Of a stretch of 20,521 nucleotides of DNA, positions 7,418-16,037 are shown one piece after another. Source of the stretch: an uncultured Clostridium sp. (GTDB lineage: Bacteria > Bacillota > Clostridia > Lachnospirales > Lachnospiraceae). Within the stretch, counting starts at the first letter, position 1. Each line of letters begins with the position of its first letter. The position numbers were made by a program, and so were the translations under genes. Under the pieces are notes generated by a model. The model did not search any database. It was not told where the DNA came from and saw only the letters and a list, made by a program, of their open reading frames with translations. The DNA lies in contig UQJF01000042.1 of NCBI GenBank assembly GCA_900541315.1, positions 1 to 20,521 of the forward strand, written 5' to 3'.

Positions 7418-9919
7418 TTAGTTATTGGTATAGAACCTCTCTAAAAGCTGTTTACGCTTGGTTCTCGTATCTCCTGTTATCTCTAATTTAGAATAGATCT
7501 GGTTAATATACTGCTTTACCGTTCCCTCAGAAAGATAGAGCCTTGCTGCGATCTCCTTGTTACTCATGTGGGCGGCCATTAACTCTGTCAGCTTTAATTC
7601 CTGTTGTGTAAGACATTTAAACTGTTCCGGATAAGTCTTTTCATTTCCCAGATTTTTACAGTTTTGCGCATACTCTCTGCCAAGTAAGATGATCTTTTTC
7701 AGGAATCCTTCTTCAATCTCCGGCATAGTTCCTTCAAAAAGCGGTTCCAGATAAATAAAATTTTCCACAAAAGGCATGACCATGTTATCTTTAGCAGCAT
7801 CTGAAAGCGCCTGCTTTAAAATAGCTCTGGCTTCCCCGCGCTTTCCCATCTTTTCATAGGCTGCCGCAGTCTGTATCTGTACATGAAGGGCAACTAATGC
7901 ATAATGAAGTCCCTGGCACACAGCAAGTATCCCCTCACTTTTTCCGATCACCTTAACATAAGCGCCCTGAGCCAGATAAACCTGGTTTTCGATCATTTCC
8001 ATCATAGGTCTTCCGGGAGCCAGATAATTCACAGCCGAAAGTCTGTGTTCCCCAAATATCTCAGGAATCTGTTCCACCCGGCCGATCAGTGCATAGTAAT
8101 AGGCACAGGTGCTGTTAAAAATATTGATCCACATGGAATTATGATGCTTCATCAAAACCATGCGGCGCTGTTCAAAGGAATATTTCTGTTTTATATCCAT
8201 ACACAAAGACAATCGTCTTAACAGAAAATCGCAGCAAAGTGCCATGGATTCCTGTCCATTTTTCTCAATCTGGGCATAGGCTCCTTCCAAAGCGATCTGG
8301 GCATCTGCAAAATGGCCCTGTACAAACAATGCCTCTGCATCCATGACCCGTTCTGCCCCCTGACCATGACCATTGGTGATCTTGTAATAATGAGGCATGC
8401 ACTCCCTCATTTCTTCCTGTTCTTTTAAAAGTCCCCCCGATTCTCTATGAAACATCATAAGCACTGAGGGCGAACCAAAGGTCCAGCCGCCATCATTGCG
8501 GATACTGATAGCAGGCCTTGACATCTGCCTGCTGGCACTGCGGTGGAAATGACTCATTTTGGAAATGTCATTGTACATCAAAAAGCTGGTGATCAGGTCA
8601 CATTCTCCTAACAGATTTCCTCTTTCCTCTTCAGGAATTTCCTTATGTCTGTCAATAGCCTGGATCAGAAACTCTTTCAATTTTAACATTTCCGGGATCT
8701 TGCGCCAGTTAAACATACAACGCATCAGCACCAGCACCGATAAGGGATAGGCTTCTAAATCCTCTTTTGGGCATTTACTTAAAAAGTTTAATACATCCTC
8801 TGCTTTTAAAGATGCCAGAAGGATCCCAGCATCTTTCTGGATCACCCTCAGGGCCCCATTAAAATTTCCGCTCTTCCGGTAAGAAGCCAATGCATGAAGA
8901 TATTGTCTGTGTTCCTCATACCATTTTCCATAACGTTCCAGATAAACAGTCTGCTTTTCTTTGTCCATTGCTGCAAAAGCCTGCTCTGCACATTCTTTCA
9001 TCATATGATGAAAACGATATGTCCCCCCGTCTGCAAGGCGGCTGATAAAAGCATTCTGCCTGGTCATGGCAGACAGCAGCTGTTTTGTATCTTCATTCTC
9101 CGTAATAAATTTTGCCATTTCTGCGGAAAATTCATCAGCAAGGCCCAATACAATGAGAAATTCCCGCTGTTTTTCAGGAAGTGGATCGATCATTGCAGCT
9201 GAAAACATTTCATAAATATCGGAATGATCATCCGGCAGCTCGCCCCGTTCTGCGAAGGAACAAAGGTTTAAGTAAACAGCGGAAAACCAGCCTTCACTGG
9301 AATGAAGAAGGGATTCAATCTGCCGGTCGTTTAACTCCGTGCCGCAAAGATTAGAATAAATAGAAAGTTCCGTATGATTCAACCGCAGATGATCCACTGT
9401 GATCTGATGCAGATTGCCGCCTAAGCCTACCACTGCCCCGCCAGATAAAAAACGATCCCGGCTAGCCACTATAATATGAATATTATCCGGGATCCGTTTT
9501 GCCAATGTACAAAAAAAATCCCCTATCCTTGCATCTGTAAGAAGATGAAAATCATCAATAAAAATATAATAATCTGTTTCGCCTGCCAGAAGGTGGCTGA
9601 GATCATCTGCAAACAGACCGCCACTTGCCAGATCCGCAGGACACTCGTATTCCTCGAAAAAGTTAAAACCTGCAAACCGGAAGGCATTCTGCACGCTTTT
9701 CCAGAAAATAGGAAGGTTATTGGTGTAAATGCTGATGCGGATCACTACTGCACCACCCTTTTTCACCCGCTCATTTAAATACCAGTTTACAGCTGTAGTC
9801 TTGCCGTAACCCATAGGAGCCACTACTGTTGTCAGGGTGCATCTGGAGATCGGCCGCAGCTTCTCCTGTAAGCGTTCTGATATGTAAATGGTATTCAGAT
9901 CATTTTTCTTTCTTGGCAT
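7418..9919 (-). CDS. MalT-like LuxR-family ATP-dependent transcription regulator
   Basis: This 833-residue regulator of the MalT/LAL (STAND-ATPase) type has three parts. An N-terminal NTPase has Walker A APMGYGKT at 34-41 and Walker B YYIFIDDF with D122-D123. A long helical middle region (about 300-760) is probably TPR-like and binds inducer or partners. The C-terminal LuxR DNA-binding domain covers about 765-830 (LTQQELKLTELMAAHMSNKE, then LSEGTVKQYI and SKL). In the family, ligand and ATP binding drive oligomerisation and activation of class II-type promoters. Start ATG 9919 has GGAGGGG about 9 bases upstream. It is transcribed toward the secretion operon but ends in its own terminator, so it is a candidate regulator of that operon rather than a member. 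The inducer is unknown. Confidence 0.9.
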   Translation of the reverse strand: MPRKKNDLNTIYISERLQEKLRPISRCTLTTVVAPMGYGKTTAVNWYLNERVKKGGAVVIRISIYTNNLPIFWKSVQNAFRFAGFNFFEEYECPADLASGGLFADDLSHLLAGETDYYIFIDDFHLLTDARIGDFFCTLAKRIPDNIHIIVASRDRFLSGGAVVGLGGNLHQITVDHLRLNHTELSIYSNLCGTELNDRQIESLLHSSEGWFSAVYLNLCSFAERGELPDDHSDIYEMFSAAMIDPLPEKQREFLIVLGLADEFSAEMAKFITENEDTKQLLSAMTRQNAFISRLADGGTYRFHHMMKECAEQAFAAMDKEKQTVYLERYGKWYEEHRQYLHALASYRKSGNFNGALRVIQKDAGILLASLKAEDVLNFLSKCPKEDLEAYPLSVLVLMRCMFNWRKIPEMLKLKEFLIQAIDRHKEIPEEERGNLLGECDLITSFLMYNDISKMSHFHRSASRQMSRPAISIRNDGGWTFGSPSVLMMFHRESGGLLKEQEEMRECMPHYYKITNGHGQGAERVMDAEALFVQGHFADAQIALEGAYAQIEKNGQESMALCCDFLLRRLSLCMDIKQKYSFEQRRMVLMKHHNSMWINIFNSTCAYYYALIGRVEQIPEIFGEHRLSAVNYLAPGRPMMEMIENQVYLAQGAYVKVIGKSEGILAVCQGLHYALVALHVQIQTAAAYEKMGKRGEARAILKQALSDAAKDNMVMPFVENFIYLEPLFEGTMPEIEEGFLKKIILLGREYAQNCKNLGNEKTYPEQFKCLTQQELKLTELMAAHMSNKEIAARLYLSEGTVKQYINQIYSKLEITGDTRTKRKQLLERFYTNN

Positions 9920-9968
9920 TTTTCATTCCCCTCCCCAGTTTTCCCCTTTAAAAATACATTCTGTTTTT

Positions 9969-9997
9969 ATTCTAACATGAAATCTTTCTAATGGGAA
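9969..9997 (-). promoter_or_regulatory. Possible promoter of the MalT-like regulator
   Basis: On the minus strand TTCCCA (9997-9992) and TAGAAT (9974-9969) are 17 bases apart, 50 bases before the regulator's start codon. The -10 matches 5 of 6 consensus bases and the -35 only 4 of 6, so this is tentative. Confidence 0.4.
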
Positions 9998-10035
9998 GAA
10001 ACGAAAAAATACAAAAAAGAGCATGAACGAGCGTA

Positions 10036-10049
10036 AGAACAAATGTTCT
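10036..10049. promoter_or_regulatory. LexA/DinR (SOS) box upstream of uvrB
   Basis: AGAACAAATGTTCT is a perfect palindromic GAAC-N4-GTTC, the core of the Gram-positive LexA/DinR operator. It lies 94 bases before the uvrB start and immediately upstream of the likely uvrB promoter elements. uvrB is a classic SOS gene, so LexA repression and DNA-damage induction follow from family knowledge. It also lies about 120 bases upstream of the divergent regulator gene. Confidence 0.85.
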
Positions 10050-10059
10050 TTATTTTATC

Positions 10060-10106
10060 TATACTTTTTAAGAAATTCATGGTATACTTTTTACAAATTT
10101 CTATGG
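10060..10106 (+). repeat. Tandem imperfect duplication carrying two -10-like boxes before uvrB
   Basis: A unit starting TATACTTTTTA and ending ATGG occurs twice back to back, at 10060-10082 (23 bases) and 10083-10106 (24 bases), differing at a few bases. Each copy starts with TATACT, a good -10 hexamer. No strong -35 was seen for either; the one 17 bases before the first would overlap the SOS box. The uvrB start is 37 bases downstream. Confidence 0.65.
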
Positions 10107-10142
10107 ATTTCTGCAAAGAGAAAGGAAGGAATTTGAGATTTC

Positions 10143-12128
10143 ATGGATCATTTTAAATTAGTATCTGAATATAAACCTACTGGTGACCAGCCCCAGGCTA
10201 TTGAACAGCTGGTAAAAGGCTTTAAAGAAGGAAATCAGTTTGAGACACTTTTAGGCGTTACCGGTTCTGGCAAGACATTTACCATGGCAAATGTGATCCA
10301 GCAGTTAAACCGCCCTACCCTCATCATTGCCCATAATAAAACACTGGCAGCCCAGCTTTATTCTGAAATGAAGGAATTTTTCCCGGAAAACGCTGTAGAA
10401 TACTTTGTTTCCTACTACGATTATTATCAGCCGGAAGCCTATGTTCCTTCCACTGATACCTACATTGAAAAGGACTCTTCTATTAACGACGAGATCGACA
10501 AGCTGCGTCATTCTGCCACTGCTGCTCTTTCTGAGCGCCGGGATGTGGTGATCGTGGCTTCGGTTTCCTGTATCTATGGTCTTGGAAGTCCCATTGATTA
10601 TCAGAACATGGTCATTTCCCTGCGGCCGGGTATGGAAAAAGACCGGGATGATGTGATAAAAAAGCTGATCGAAATCCAGTATGACCGCAATGATATGGAT
10701 TTTAAGCGTGGTACCTTCCGTGTAAAAGGGGATGTAGTTGACATTTTCCCGGCTTATTCTGACAGTGAAGCCTACAGGATTGAATTTTTCGGTGATGAGG
10801 TAGACCGGATCATGGAAATTGATACAGTGACCGGAGAGATCAAAGCACAGTTAGGCCACGTAGCTATTTTCCCTGCTTCCCACTACGTTGTTCCCAAGGA
10901 GAAAATGTTAGAGGCAACAGAACACATTTTAGAGGAATTAAAGGAACGGGTGGCATATTTTAAAAGCGAAGACAAGCTTTTAGAAGCCCAGCGCATTTCT
11001 GAGCGCACCAATTTTGATGTGGAAATGATGCGGGAAACGGGATTCTGCTCCGGTATTGAAAACTATTCCAGACATTTAACCGGCCTGGCGCCTGGAGAAC
11101 CGCCTTGTACACTGATCGATTATTTCCCGGAAGATTTCCTTATCATTGTGGATGAGTCCCACATTACACTGCCACAGGTACGGGGAATGTATGCCGGTGA
11201 CCGCTCCCGCAAGTCTACACTGGTAAACTACGGTTTCCGCCTGCCATCTGCGTTGGACAACCGTCCCTTGAATTTTGAAGAATTTGAAGGAAAGATCAAC
11301 CAGATGATGTTCGTATCTGCTACTCCTTCCGACTATGAAAAAGACCACGAACTGCTGCGTGCAGAGCAGATCATCCGTCCTACCGGGCTTTTGGATCCTG
11401 AGATTTCTGTCCGGCCTGTAGAAGGTCAGATCGATGACCTGATCTCCGAAGTAAACAAAGAAACGGCCGCCCATCATAAGGTTCTTATTACTACTCTTAC
11501 CAAACGAATGGCAGAAGACCTTACAGATTATATGCGTGAAGCGGGCATCCGGGTCAAATATCTCCACTCTGATATTGATACCTTAGAGCGTGCCCAGATC
11601 ATCCGTGATATGCGTCTGGACGTTTTTGATGTCCTGGTTGGTATTAACCTGCTGCGTGAAGGTTTGGATATCCCGGAGATCACACTGGTTGCCATTTTAG
11701 ATGCAGATAAGGAAGGCTTTCTCCGTTCGGAAACTTCCCTGATCCAGACCATTGGCCGCGCCGCCCGGAACTCTGAAGGCCATGTGATCATGTATGCTGA
11801 TACTATTACTGATTCCATGAGAAAAGCTATTGAGGAAACAGAGCGCCGCCGCAAGATCCAGCAAAAGTACAATGAAGAACATGGCATCACTCCTACTACT
11901 ATCAAAAAAGCAGTCCGTGATCTGATCGCCATTTCCAAGGCTGTGGAAAATCCCCATGCTGCTGATACCAAAGATCCTGAGTCCATGGATGAAAAGGAAT
12001 TAAAGAAACTGGCAATAGAATTAGAAAAGAAGATGCGCCAGGCTGCAGCAGAGCTGAATTTCGAGGAAGCCGCAAGCCTGCGTGACCGCATGATCGAAAT
12101 AAAGAAAATGCTGCTTGATATGGAATGA
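10143..12128 (+). CDS. uvrB: Excinuclease ABC subunit B (UvrB)
   Basis: This 661-residue protein is the damage-verifying DEAD-like helicase subunit of nucleotide excision repair. It receives DNA from UvrA and recruits UvrC. Walker A is GVTGSGKT at 38-45. The Tyr-rich beta-hairpin that clamps DNA is at about 92-110 ([20 protein letters not shown]). Helicase motif II is IIVDESH, and SAT appears as [10 protein letters not shown]. Later motifs include [10 protein letters not shown] and QTIGRAARN. The C-terminal UVR domain ([19 protein letters not shown]) binds UvrC. Length is normal for the family. GGAAGGAA precedes the ATG by about 11 bases. The LexA box upstream indicates SOS control. No uvrA or uvrC is visible next to it, and no clear terminator was found after the stop. 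Confidence 0.98.
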   Translation: MDHFKLVSEYKPTGDQPQAIEQLVKGFKEGNQFETLLGVTGSGKTFTMANVIQQLNRPTLIIAHNKTLAAQLYSEMKEFFPENAVEYFVSYYDYYQPEAYVPSTDTYIEKDSSINDEIDKLRHSATAALSERRDVVIVASVSCIYGLGSPIDYQNMVISLRPGMEKDRDDVIKKLIEIQYDRNDMDFKRGTFRVKGDVVDIFPAYSDSEAYRIEFFGDEVDRIMEIDTVTGEIKAQLGHVAIFPASHYVVPKEKMLEATEHILEELKERVAYFKSEDKLLEAQRISERTNFDVEMMRETGFCSGIENYSRHLTGLAPGEPPCTLIDYFPEDFLIIVDESHITLPQVRGMYAGDRSRKSTLVNYGFRLPSALDNRPLNFEEFEGKINQMMFVSATPSDYEKDHELLRAEQIIRPTGLLDPEISVRPVEGQIDDLISEVNKETAAHHKVLITTLTKRMAEDLTDYMREAGIRVKYLHSDIDTLERAQIIRDMRLDVFDVLVGINLLREGLDIPEITLVAILDADKEGFLRSETSLIQTIGRAARNSEGHVIMYADTITDSMRKAIEETERRRKIQQKYNEEHGITPTTIKKAVRDLIAISKAVENPHAADTKDPESMDEKELKKLAIELEKKMRQAAAELNFEEAASLRDRMIEIKKMLLDME

Positions 12129-12282
12129 GTACAGCAAGGAGACTTGGCTGCAACGCAGACCTTTGCTTTTGGCAAGCCATTCATGGGCAAACAGCCTGCA
12201 TAAACAGGCAGTAAAGTACATGAGCGGGGATCTGCCAATAGATCTATGATAAAATTTCAAGATATACAGGAGAATTTACACT

Positions 12283-13161
12283 ATGGAAACAAAACTTGTC
12301 CTTTTAGGAACCGGAACCCCAAACGCCTGTCCCAATGCCAGCGGACCTACTTCTGCTGTAGTTGTTGGTGACAGAGCTTATCTGGTAGATTTTGGCCCCG
12401 GCGTAGTACGTCAGGTCTCTAAAGCTTATTTTAACGGCATTGATGCCCTCCGTCCGGACCGCCTTACAGTGGCTTTTTCCACCCATCTGCATACAGACCA
12501 CACTGCTGGATACCCGGATCTCATTTTCACCCCCTGGGTCTTAGAACGGCCTGTACCGTTAAAGGTCGTTGGCCCAAAAGGCTTAAAGCATATGACCAAA
12601 CACATTTTAATGGCCTATGAAACAGATATTGATTTCCGCATCCATGGCTTTGAAAAAGCAAATGAACAGGGATATCAGGTAGATGTAACAGAAATTGAAG
12701 AACCAGGTATCGTTTATAAAGATGACCGTGTCACTGTGGAAGCATTTCCAGTCAGTCACGGAACACTCATCAGCTACGGTTATAAATTTGTTACTGCTGA
12801 CCGCACCATTGTAATCTCCGGAGATACCGCCCCGTTAGACATTGTTGCAGAAAAAGCTGCCGGCTGTGATATCCTTCTTCATGAAGTAGAATACAGCGCC
12901 GGTATCGCCTGCAGAGAACCAAAATGGCAAAAATACCACCAGGAAGTCCACACTTTAAGCACTGACCTGGCGAAAGTGGCTAAAAAAGCCAAACCAAAGC
13001 TTCTTGTCACCTACCACCGCATCTATCACATGAACATCCAGGATAATCATATTAATCTGGAAGCAGAAATGCGCCGCAGGGATGAGGCTATTTTAGACGA
13101 GATCCGGGCAGCCGGTTATGATGGAATGACAGTAAATGGACGGGATCTGGAGGTGTTTTAA
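12283..13161 (+). CDS. MBL-fold metallo-hydrolase (RNase Z-like family)
   Basis: This 292-residue protein has the metallo-beta-lactamase fold in its RNase Z/phosphodiesterase-like branch. It opens with LVLLGTGTPN. The metal-binding motif is HLHTDH (H68, H70, D72, H73). H159 in PVSHG, D181 in ISGDTAP and a C-terminal His in LVTYHRIYH supply the further metal ligands. Such proteins hydrolyse phosphodiesters or related esters with two Zn(II) ions in the cytoplasm, but the substrate here cannot be read from sequence. No signal peptide is present. AGGAG lies about 9 bases before the ATG. The 154-base gap after uvrB contains only short hairpins without T-runs, so co-transcription with uvrB is possible but unproven. 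Confidence 0.88.
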   Translation: METKLVLLGTGTPNACPNASGPTSAVVVGDRAYLVDFGPGVVRQVSKAYFNGIDALRPDRLTVAFSTHLHTDHTAGYPDLIFTPWVLERPVPLKVVGPKGLKHMTKHILMAYETDIDFRIHGFEKANEQGYQVDVTEIEEPGIVYKDDRVTVEAFPVSHGTLISYGYKFVTADRTIVISGDTAPLDIVAEKAAGCDILLHEVEYSAGIACREPKWQKYHQEVHTLSTDLAKVAKKAKPKLLVTYHRIYHMNIQDNHINLEAEMRRRDEAILDEIRAAGYDGMTVNGRDLEVF

Positions 13162-13250
13162 TTTTTAAAGATCCGCTGCCTTCTGTGGTCGGTCTTATTG
13201 GTATTGCCATTATCGTTGCAGGCATGACCGGGAATAGTTTATGTCAGTAA
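13152..13250 (+). pseudogene. Possible 3' remnant of a DMT/EamA-type transporter gene
   Basis: A 32-codon open stretch without a start codon reads GVLIFKDPLPSVVGLIGIAI and continues IVAGMTG to a TAA at 13248-13250. The pattern 'F.DPL....GLIGIAIIVAG' is what ends many drug/metabolite transporters, where it is the last membrane helix. No upstream part of such a gene is present: the frame runs back into the MBL gene, overlapping its last 10 bases. It ends 7 bases past the stop of the convergent gene on the other strand. It may be a deletion relic, or chance hydrophobic coding potential in a short spacer. Confidence 0.4.
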
Positions 13251-13507
13251 GAAGGGCATGTGAGCAGTCCCCTGGCGGCCCGCTCACTCTTTTTCCCCAC
13301 AGACAGACTGTAAATATTTTTCACGGATCCATCACGGGATAACTGTACATTACTGCCGCGGAAGTTGTTAAAAGAAAGCCGTAGCTGGTTGTTGGTGCTG
13401 GTGTCTTTGAATGGGATGTGGTGCTCATCAAGCAAGTTTTTTGCAGTGAAAAACTTTGTTAGATTCATGGTGGTGTAGACTTCTACATATTTTTTGAACA
13501 AATACAT
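13244..13507 (-). CDS. Small DUF2007-like hypothetical protein
   Basis: This 87-residue protein begins MYLFKKYVEVYTTMNLTKFF, then has a helix (FTAKNLLDEHHIPFKD) and strands with a late basic helix (VGKKSERAARGLL). The layout, with an 'EVYTT' strand, an 'F.A...L...GIP(Y/F)' helix and a C-terminal '(K)....RA' helix, resembles DUF2007-type putative signal-transducing proteins, whose function is not established. AGGAGG lies 3-4 bases before ATG 13507, which is short but strong; the internal Met14 has no RBS. The last residues (TCPSY) may be a replacement of the original tail, since they run into the spacer shared with the transporter remnant. The preceding 13508-13674 holds no gene I can support. 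Confidence 0.6.
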   Translation of the reverse strand: MYLFKKYVEVYTTMNLTKFFTAKNLLDEHHIPFKDTSTNNQLRLSFNNFRGSNVQLSRDGSVKNIYSLSVGKKSERAARGLLTCPSY

Positions 13508-13674
13508 CAGCCTCCTTCTGGGTGTGAGGTACCAAATCTATGTCGCAACATAGCTTCCACCACAGACTTCGGACTGTACATAGAATAATATTCGTCCCCA
13601 GACTGACGATGGGCACCGATTCCAATTATGACCATAAGAGTGGGCAGATAGCAACTTTTATATATATGATCTAT

Positions 13675-13914
13675 TTATTCTGACTTATCTGATAAACGAT
13701 CAATTTTATCTTTCAGTGACCGCATCTCCTCCAAAATAAGCACGGTGCATCCAACGATAAGCCCTGCTAAAAGGATAAGGCCTCCGTAAATGGGATATAA
13801 AAAAGACTCCGCCACACCGCCTCCAAGCACATTAGAAAGTAATCCCCAAAGTCCTGCACCTGGAAAAATCATCAAAATAAACATGGCAACCATAGATATC
13901 ACAACTTTACTCAT
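13675..13914 (-). CDS. Small two-helix membrane protein coupled to the DUF2812 gene
   Basis: This 79-residue protein has two hydrophobic helices, at about 4-27 and 40-62 (YPIYGGLILLAGLIVGCTVL). They are followed by a charged, probably cytoplasmic tail (EEMRSLKDKIDRLSDKSE) that could form a short coiled coil. Its start overlaps the stop of the DUF2812 gene by four bases (ATGA), so translation is coupled and the two probably act together in the membrane. I do not recognise a named family, and no catalytic or binding motif is evident. Confidence 0.65.
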   Translation of the reverse strand: MSKVVISMVAMFILMIFPGAGLWGLLSNVLGGGVAESFLYPIYGGLILLAGLIVGCTVLILEEMRSLKDKIDRLSDKSE

Positions 13915-15245
13915 TGTCCATTACCTCCCATAAAAGCATCTACTGCTTCTTTTAACCTAGCAAGATCTGTTCCACCACCGTAGTTCAACACCACCAGACG
14001 TCTTTTGTCTTTTAATATCACTTCATCCATAGCTGGTGCCGGATCATATTTAGCGGCATCCCTTTGAATATCGTTTTCCTCTGGATCAGATTTTATCCCG
14101 TTTTTGCAGACCATATACCGGTACCAGAACACTTCCACATCCTCTGGAAGCGCTCCAACCTCTGCCGGAACTTCCATTTCTATCTGCTCCCACAGTCTTG
14201 TCATATCCTTTGGATAACATTCACTGGTTTTGTTGATGATCCAGGGAATAGGGCTTGTATACACGGTGACACCGATGGGTTTGTCAATGCTCTTTCCTCT
14301 GAAATCACCTTCTTCATAACTTGCAAATATGGTCTGTTTTCTCCCTGTTTCCAGCTCTTCTTCTCCAAGGAAATGAGTCGCTACTCCGTTGCACAAAGGG
14401 ATCAGGATCATGTATGCAACCCCGACTCCAACCAGGTAGGTCACCCAGTCATCCCTGTTATCTCCACTGCCATTTTTCCTTACCCATTTTCTTACAAAAA
14501 GGGCGATGAATAACATGAGAACTAAAGAAAGCATAAAGGTGATCTGCGCTTTCACAGAAGATAGAAACGCCAATGCCACAACCCCCAGTATCAGAATCAC
14601 GTCACTCAGCAAAATATGCTTTTTACATTTTATGATCCGTTTAAAATCCAATTTCGGAAGCGGCTCTCCTTTCTTTAAAGCTACCGTATTTCCATGGCTC
14701 CAGCGAAACATCTGCACATAAGATACAGTCCAGGAAATGCTCATGCCAATTAACAACAGGATCAATAAAATCTTCATGGAATCTGCAAACAATTTTCCTG
14801 GATTTTGCAGATACCGATACACGGACCAAATTTCTAATACAACTAATATAGGATAAAAAATTTTCACCCACCAGTTCCATGAAAGAGATCTCTGGATCTG
14901 AAACTGTTTCTCTTCTTTCATATCGCCGACCCGTTTTACTGCATCATCAGTCGTATAAAATATCTGCCAATAAGTGCTGCTGCACTGAACTTTCCAGCCT
15001 GCTTCTTCACATTGCTGTCGAAGCTGCCCCGCTTTCCAGTTATCTGTGCCTGTAAGAGAAGAGCTTTCCGGCACTAGGAGAGCGACATATCTGCGTTTTT
15101 CCGGCTGACCCTTATGAAATTTCATCACAGCACCGCCAACACTTTCCAAAAACCAGCCCTTAAGCGCCATTTCTTCCAGATATTGTCTAAAAGCATCTGC
15201 TTCCCATAACTGAAATGTCCACCAGATCCGTTTCTTTTGCTCCAT
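13911..15245 (-). CDS. DUF2812 domain membrane protein
   Basis: This 444-residue protein begins with a DUF2812-type soluble domain of about 115 residues. Its hallmarks are WWTFQLWEADAFRQYLEEMA, then KGWFLESVGG and a late EEAGWKVQ. Four to six hydrophobic helices follow between about 120 and 290. The C-terminal region of about 150 residues is probably extracytoplasmic and contains no obvious catalytic motif. In Clostridia such proteins are often encoded beside a PadR-type regulator, but none is seen here. Start 15245 is preferred because AAGGGG lies 8 bases upstream and the family begins near this Met; an in-frame ATG at 15287 has no RBS. It overlaps the 79-residue gene downstream. Function is unknown; a transport or sensing role is only a guess. 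Confidence 0.72.
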   Translation of the reverse strand: MEQKKRIWWTFQLWEADAFRQYLEEMALKGWFLESVGGAVMKFHKGQPEKRRYVALLVPESSSLTGTDNWKAGQLRQQCEEAGWKVQCSSTYWQIFYTTDDAVKRVGDMKEEKQFQIQRSLSWNWWVKIFYPILVVLEIWSVYRYLQNPGKLFADSMKILLILLLIGMSISWTVSYVQMFRWSHGNTVALKKGEPLPKLDFKRIIKCKKHILLSDVILILGVVALAFLSSVKAQITFMLSLVLMLFIALFVRKWVRKNGSGDNRDDWVTYLVGVGVAYMILIPLCNGVATHFLGEEELETGRKQTIFASYEEGDFRGKSIDKPIGVTVYTSPIPWIINKTSECYPKDMTRLWEQIEMEVPAEVGALPEDVEVFWYRYMVCKNGIKSDPEENDIQRDAAKYDPAPAMDEVILKDKRRLVVLNYGGGTDLARLKEAVDAFMGGNGQ

Positions 15246-15353
15246 AGGCTCATCCCCTTCCCACAAAACAGGACTGTTTTCTCCCATTTATATCTATCAT
15301 CATTATAGATATAAATATAACTGCCTGACAAGAAAGAGGAACTTACCATTTTC

Positions 15354-15914
15354 TTACATATATTCTAATATTTCTTCCAGCTTTTTCCTTGGCCTTGGAT
15401 ACGGTTTTTCTGCTGCATATCCCACTGCTACAGCTCCTATTAACTGCCCCTTAGAAGGGATCACTTCCACCATATCATTATAGGCAAAACAGGTATTGGC
15501 GATCCACAGAGTCCCAAGCCCCAGTTGGGTAGCTTTCAAAAGCATATTCTGGATTGAAGCCCCAATAGATAAGGAATCGCAGATCTCTGCCAGTCTTTCA
15601 TCAGCGTTTACAGGCTCATAAGGCGATCTTCCATCCGGATCCATAACAATGATCGTAACCGGTGCTTTCCTCATAATAGAAAGTGTCTGAAATGCACCCG
15701 GCAAAGCAAATGCTGAACCTGGCAGCAGGCAGTGTTCCTTCTTTTCCCTTTCCAGCCCCCGTTCCATAGCTGAAAGCAGCTTTTCTTTTGCTTTTCCTTC
15801 ATATACCAGATATTTCCATGGCTGGCGGTTTTTGGCTAACGGAGCCAGTGACGCTGCTTTTACAATAGCTTTTATCTGGTCATGACTGACTTTCTGGTCT
15901 GTATATTTACGGAT
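15354..15914 (-). pseudogene. Nitroreductase-family gene missing its first codons
   Basis: The frame reads IRKYTDQKVSHDQIKAIVKA, then APLAKNRQPWKYLV and a normal C-terminal part (GLGTLWIANTCF, then GAVAVGYAAEKPYPRPRK) to the stop at 15354. This is the FMN-binding nitroreductase fold, whose members start roughly 'M...EAI..RRSIR.Y', with the Arg residues before IR.Y contacting FMN phosphate. Here the codon before IRKY is TAA (15915-15917), so the start and FMN-binding Arg residues are missing. The first in-frame ATG is at 15767, too far in to give a functional enzyme. The break lies against the promoter of the neighbouring toxin module, suggesting disruption by it. Alternatively the start could be restored by an assembly correction. 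Confidence 0.8.
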
Positions 15915-15922
15915 TTATGTGA

Positions 15923-15951
15923 TTGCTGAACAGATGATCTTATGATATACT
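15923..15951 (+). promoter_or_regulatory. Promoter of the holin-like toxin mRNA
   Basis: TTGCTG (15923-15928) and TATACT (15946-15951) are exactly 17 bases apart, a good housekeeping-sigma promoter. Transcription would start near 15958, at the edge of the left inverted-repeat arm and about 80 bases before the toxin start codon. Confidence 0.75.
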
Positions 15952-15989
15952 GATGAAACGGAAAGTCAGAACACATCTAAGGCGGCCTA

Positions 15990-16035
15990 CCCTCCACCAT
16001 GGAGGGGCTTACCCTCCAACTCTACGGAAGGAGGG
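15990..16035 (+). promoter_or_regulatory. RBS-masking hairpins in the toxin leader
   Basis: Two CCCTCC elements (15990-15995 and 16012-16017) each have a GGAGGG partner. The first is at 16001-16006, with a 5-base loop. The second is at 16030-16035, which is the toxin's Shine-Dalgarno sequence, across a 12-base loop. The first CCCTCC also overlaps the left inverted-repeat arm, so the structures are mutually exclusive. This would give translational control by RNA refolding; it is read from base pairing only. Confidence 0.6.
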
Positions 16036-16037
16036 CG

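Noticed and set aside
12126..12215. 29-codon ORF overlapping the uvrB stop (ATGA) on the plus strand
   Set aside because: Composition (Cys, Trp, His mixed) and lack of a dedicated RBS look random; nothing supports it beyond the overlap.
11528..12260. Minus-strand ORFs of up to 236 codons opposite uvrB
   Set aside because: They lie opposite a well-supported gene, lack RBS and have no recognisable domain.
12244..12260. TATGAT as a -10 for a separate MBL-hydrolase promoter
   Set aside because: No acceptable -35 at 16-18 bases upstream.
13428..13625. 65-codon minus-strand ORF overlapping the DUF2007-like gene
   Set aside because: Different frame from the gene with a good RBS; no RBS or motif of its own.
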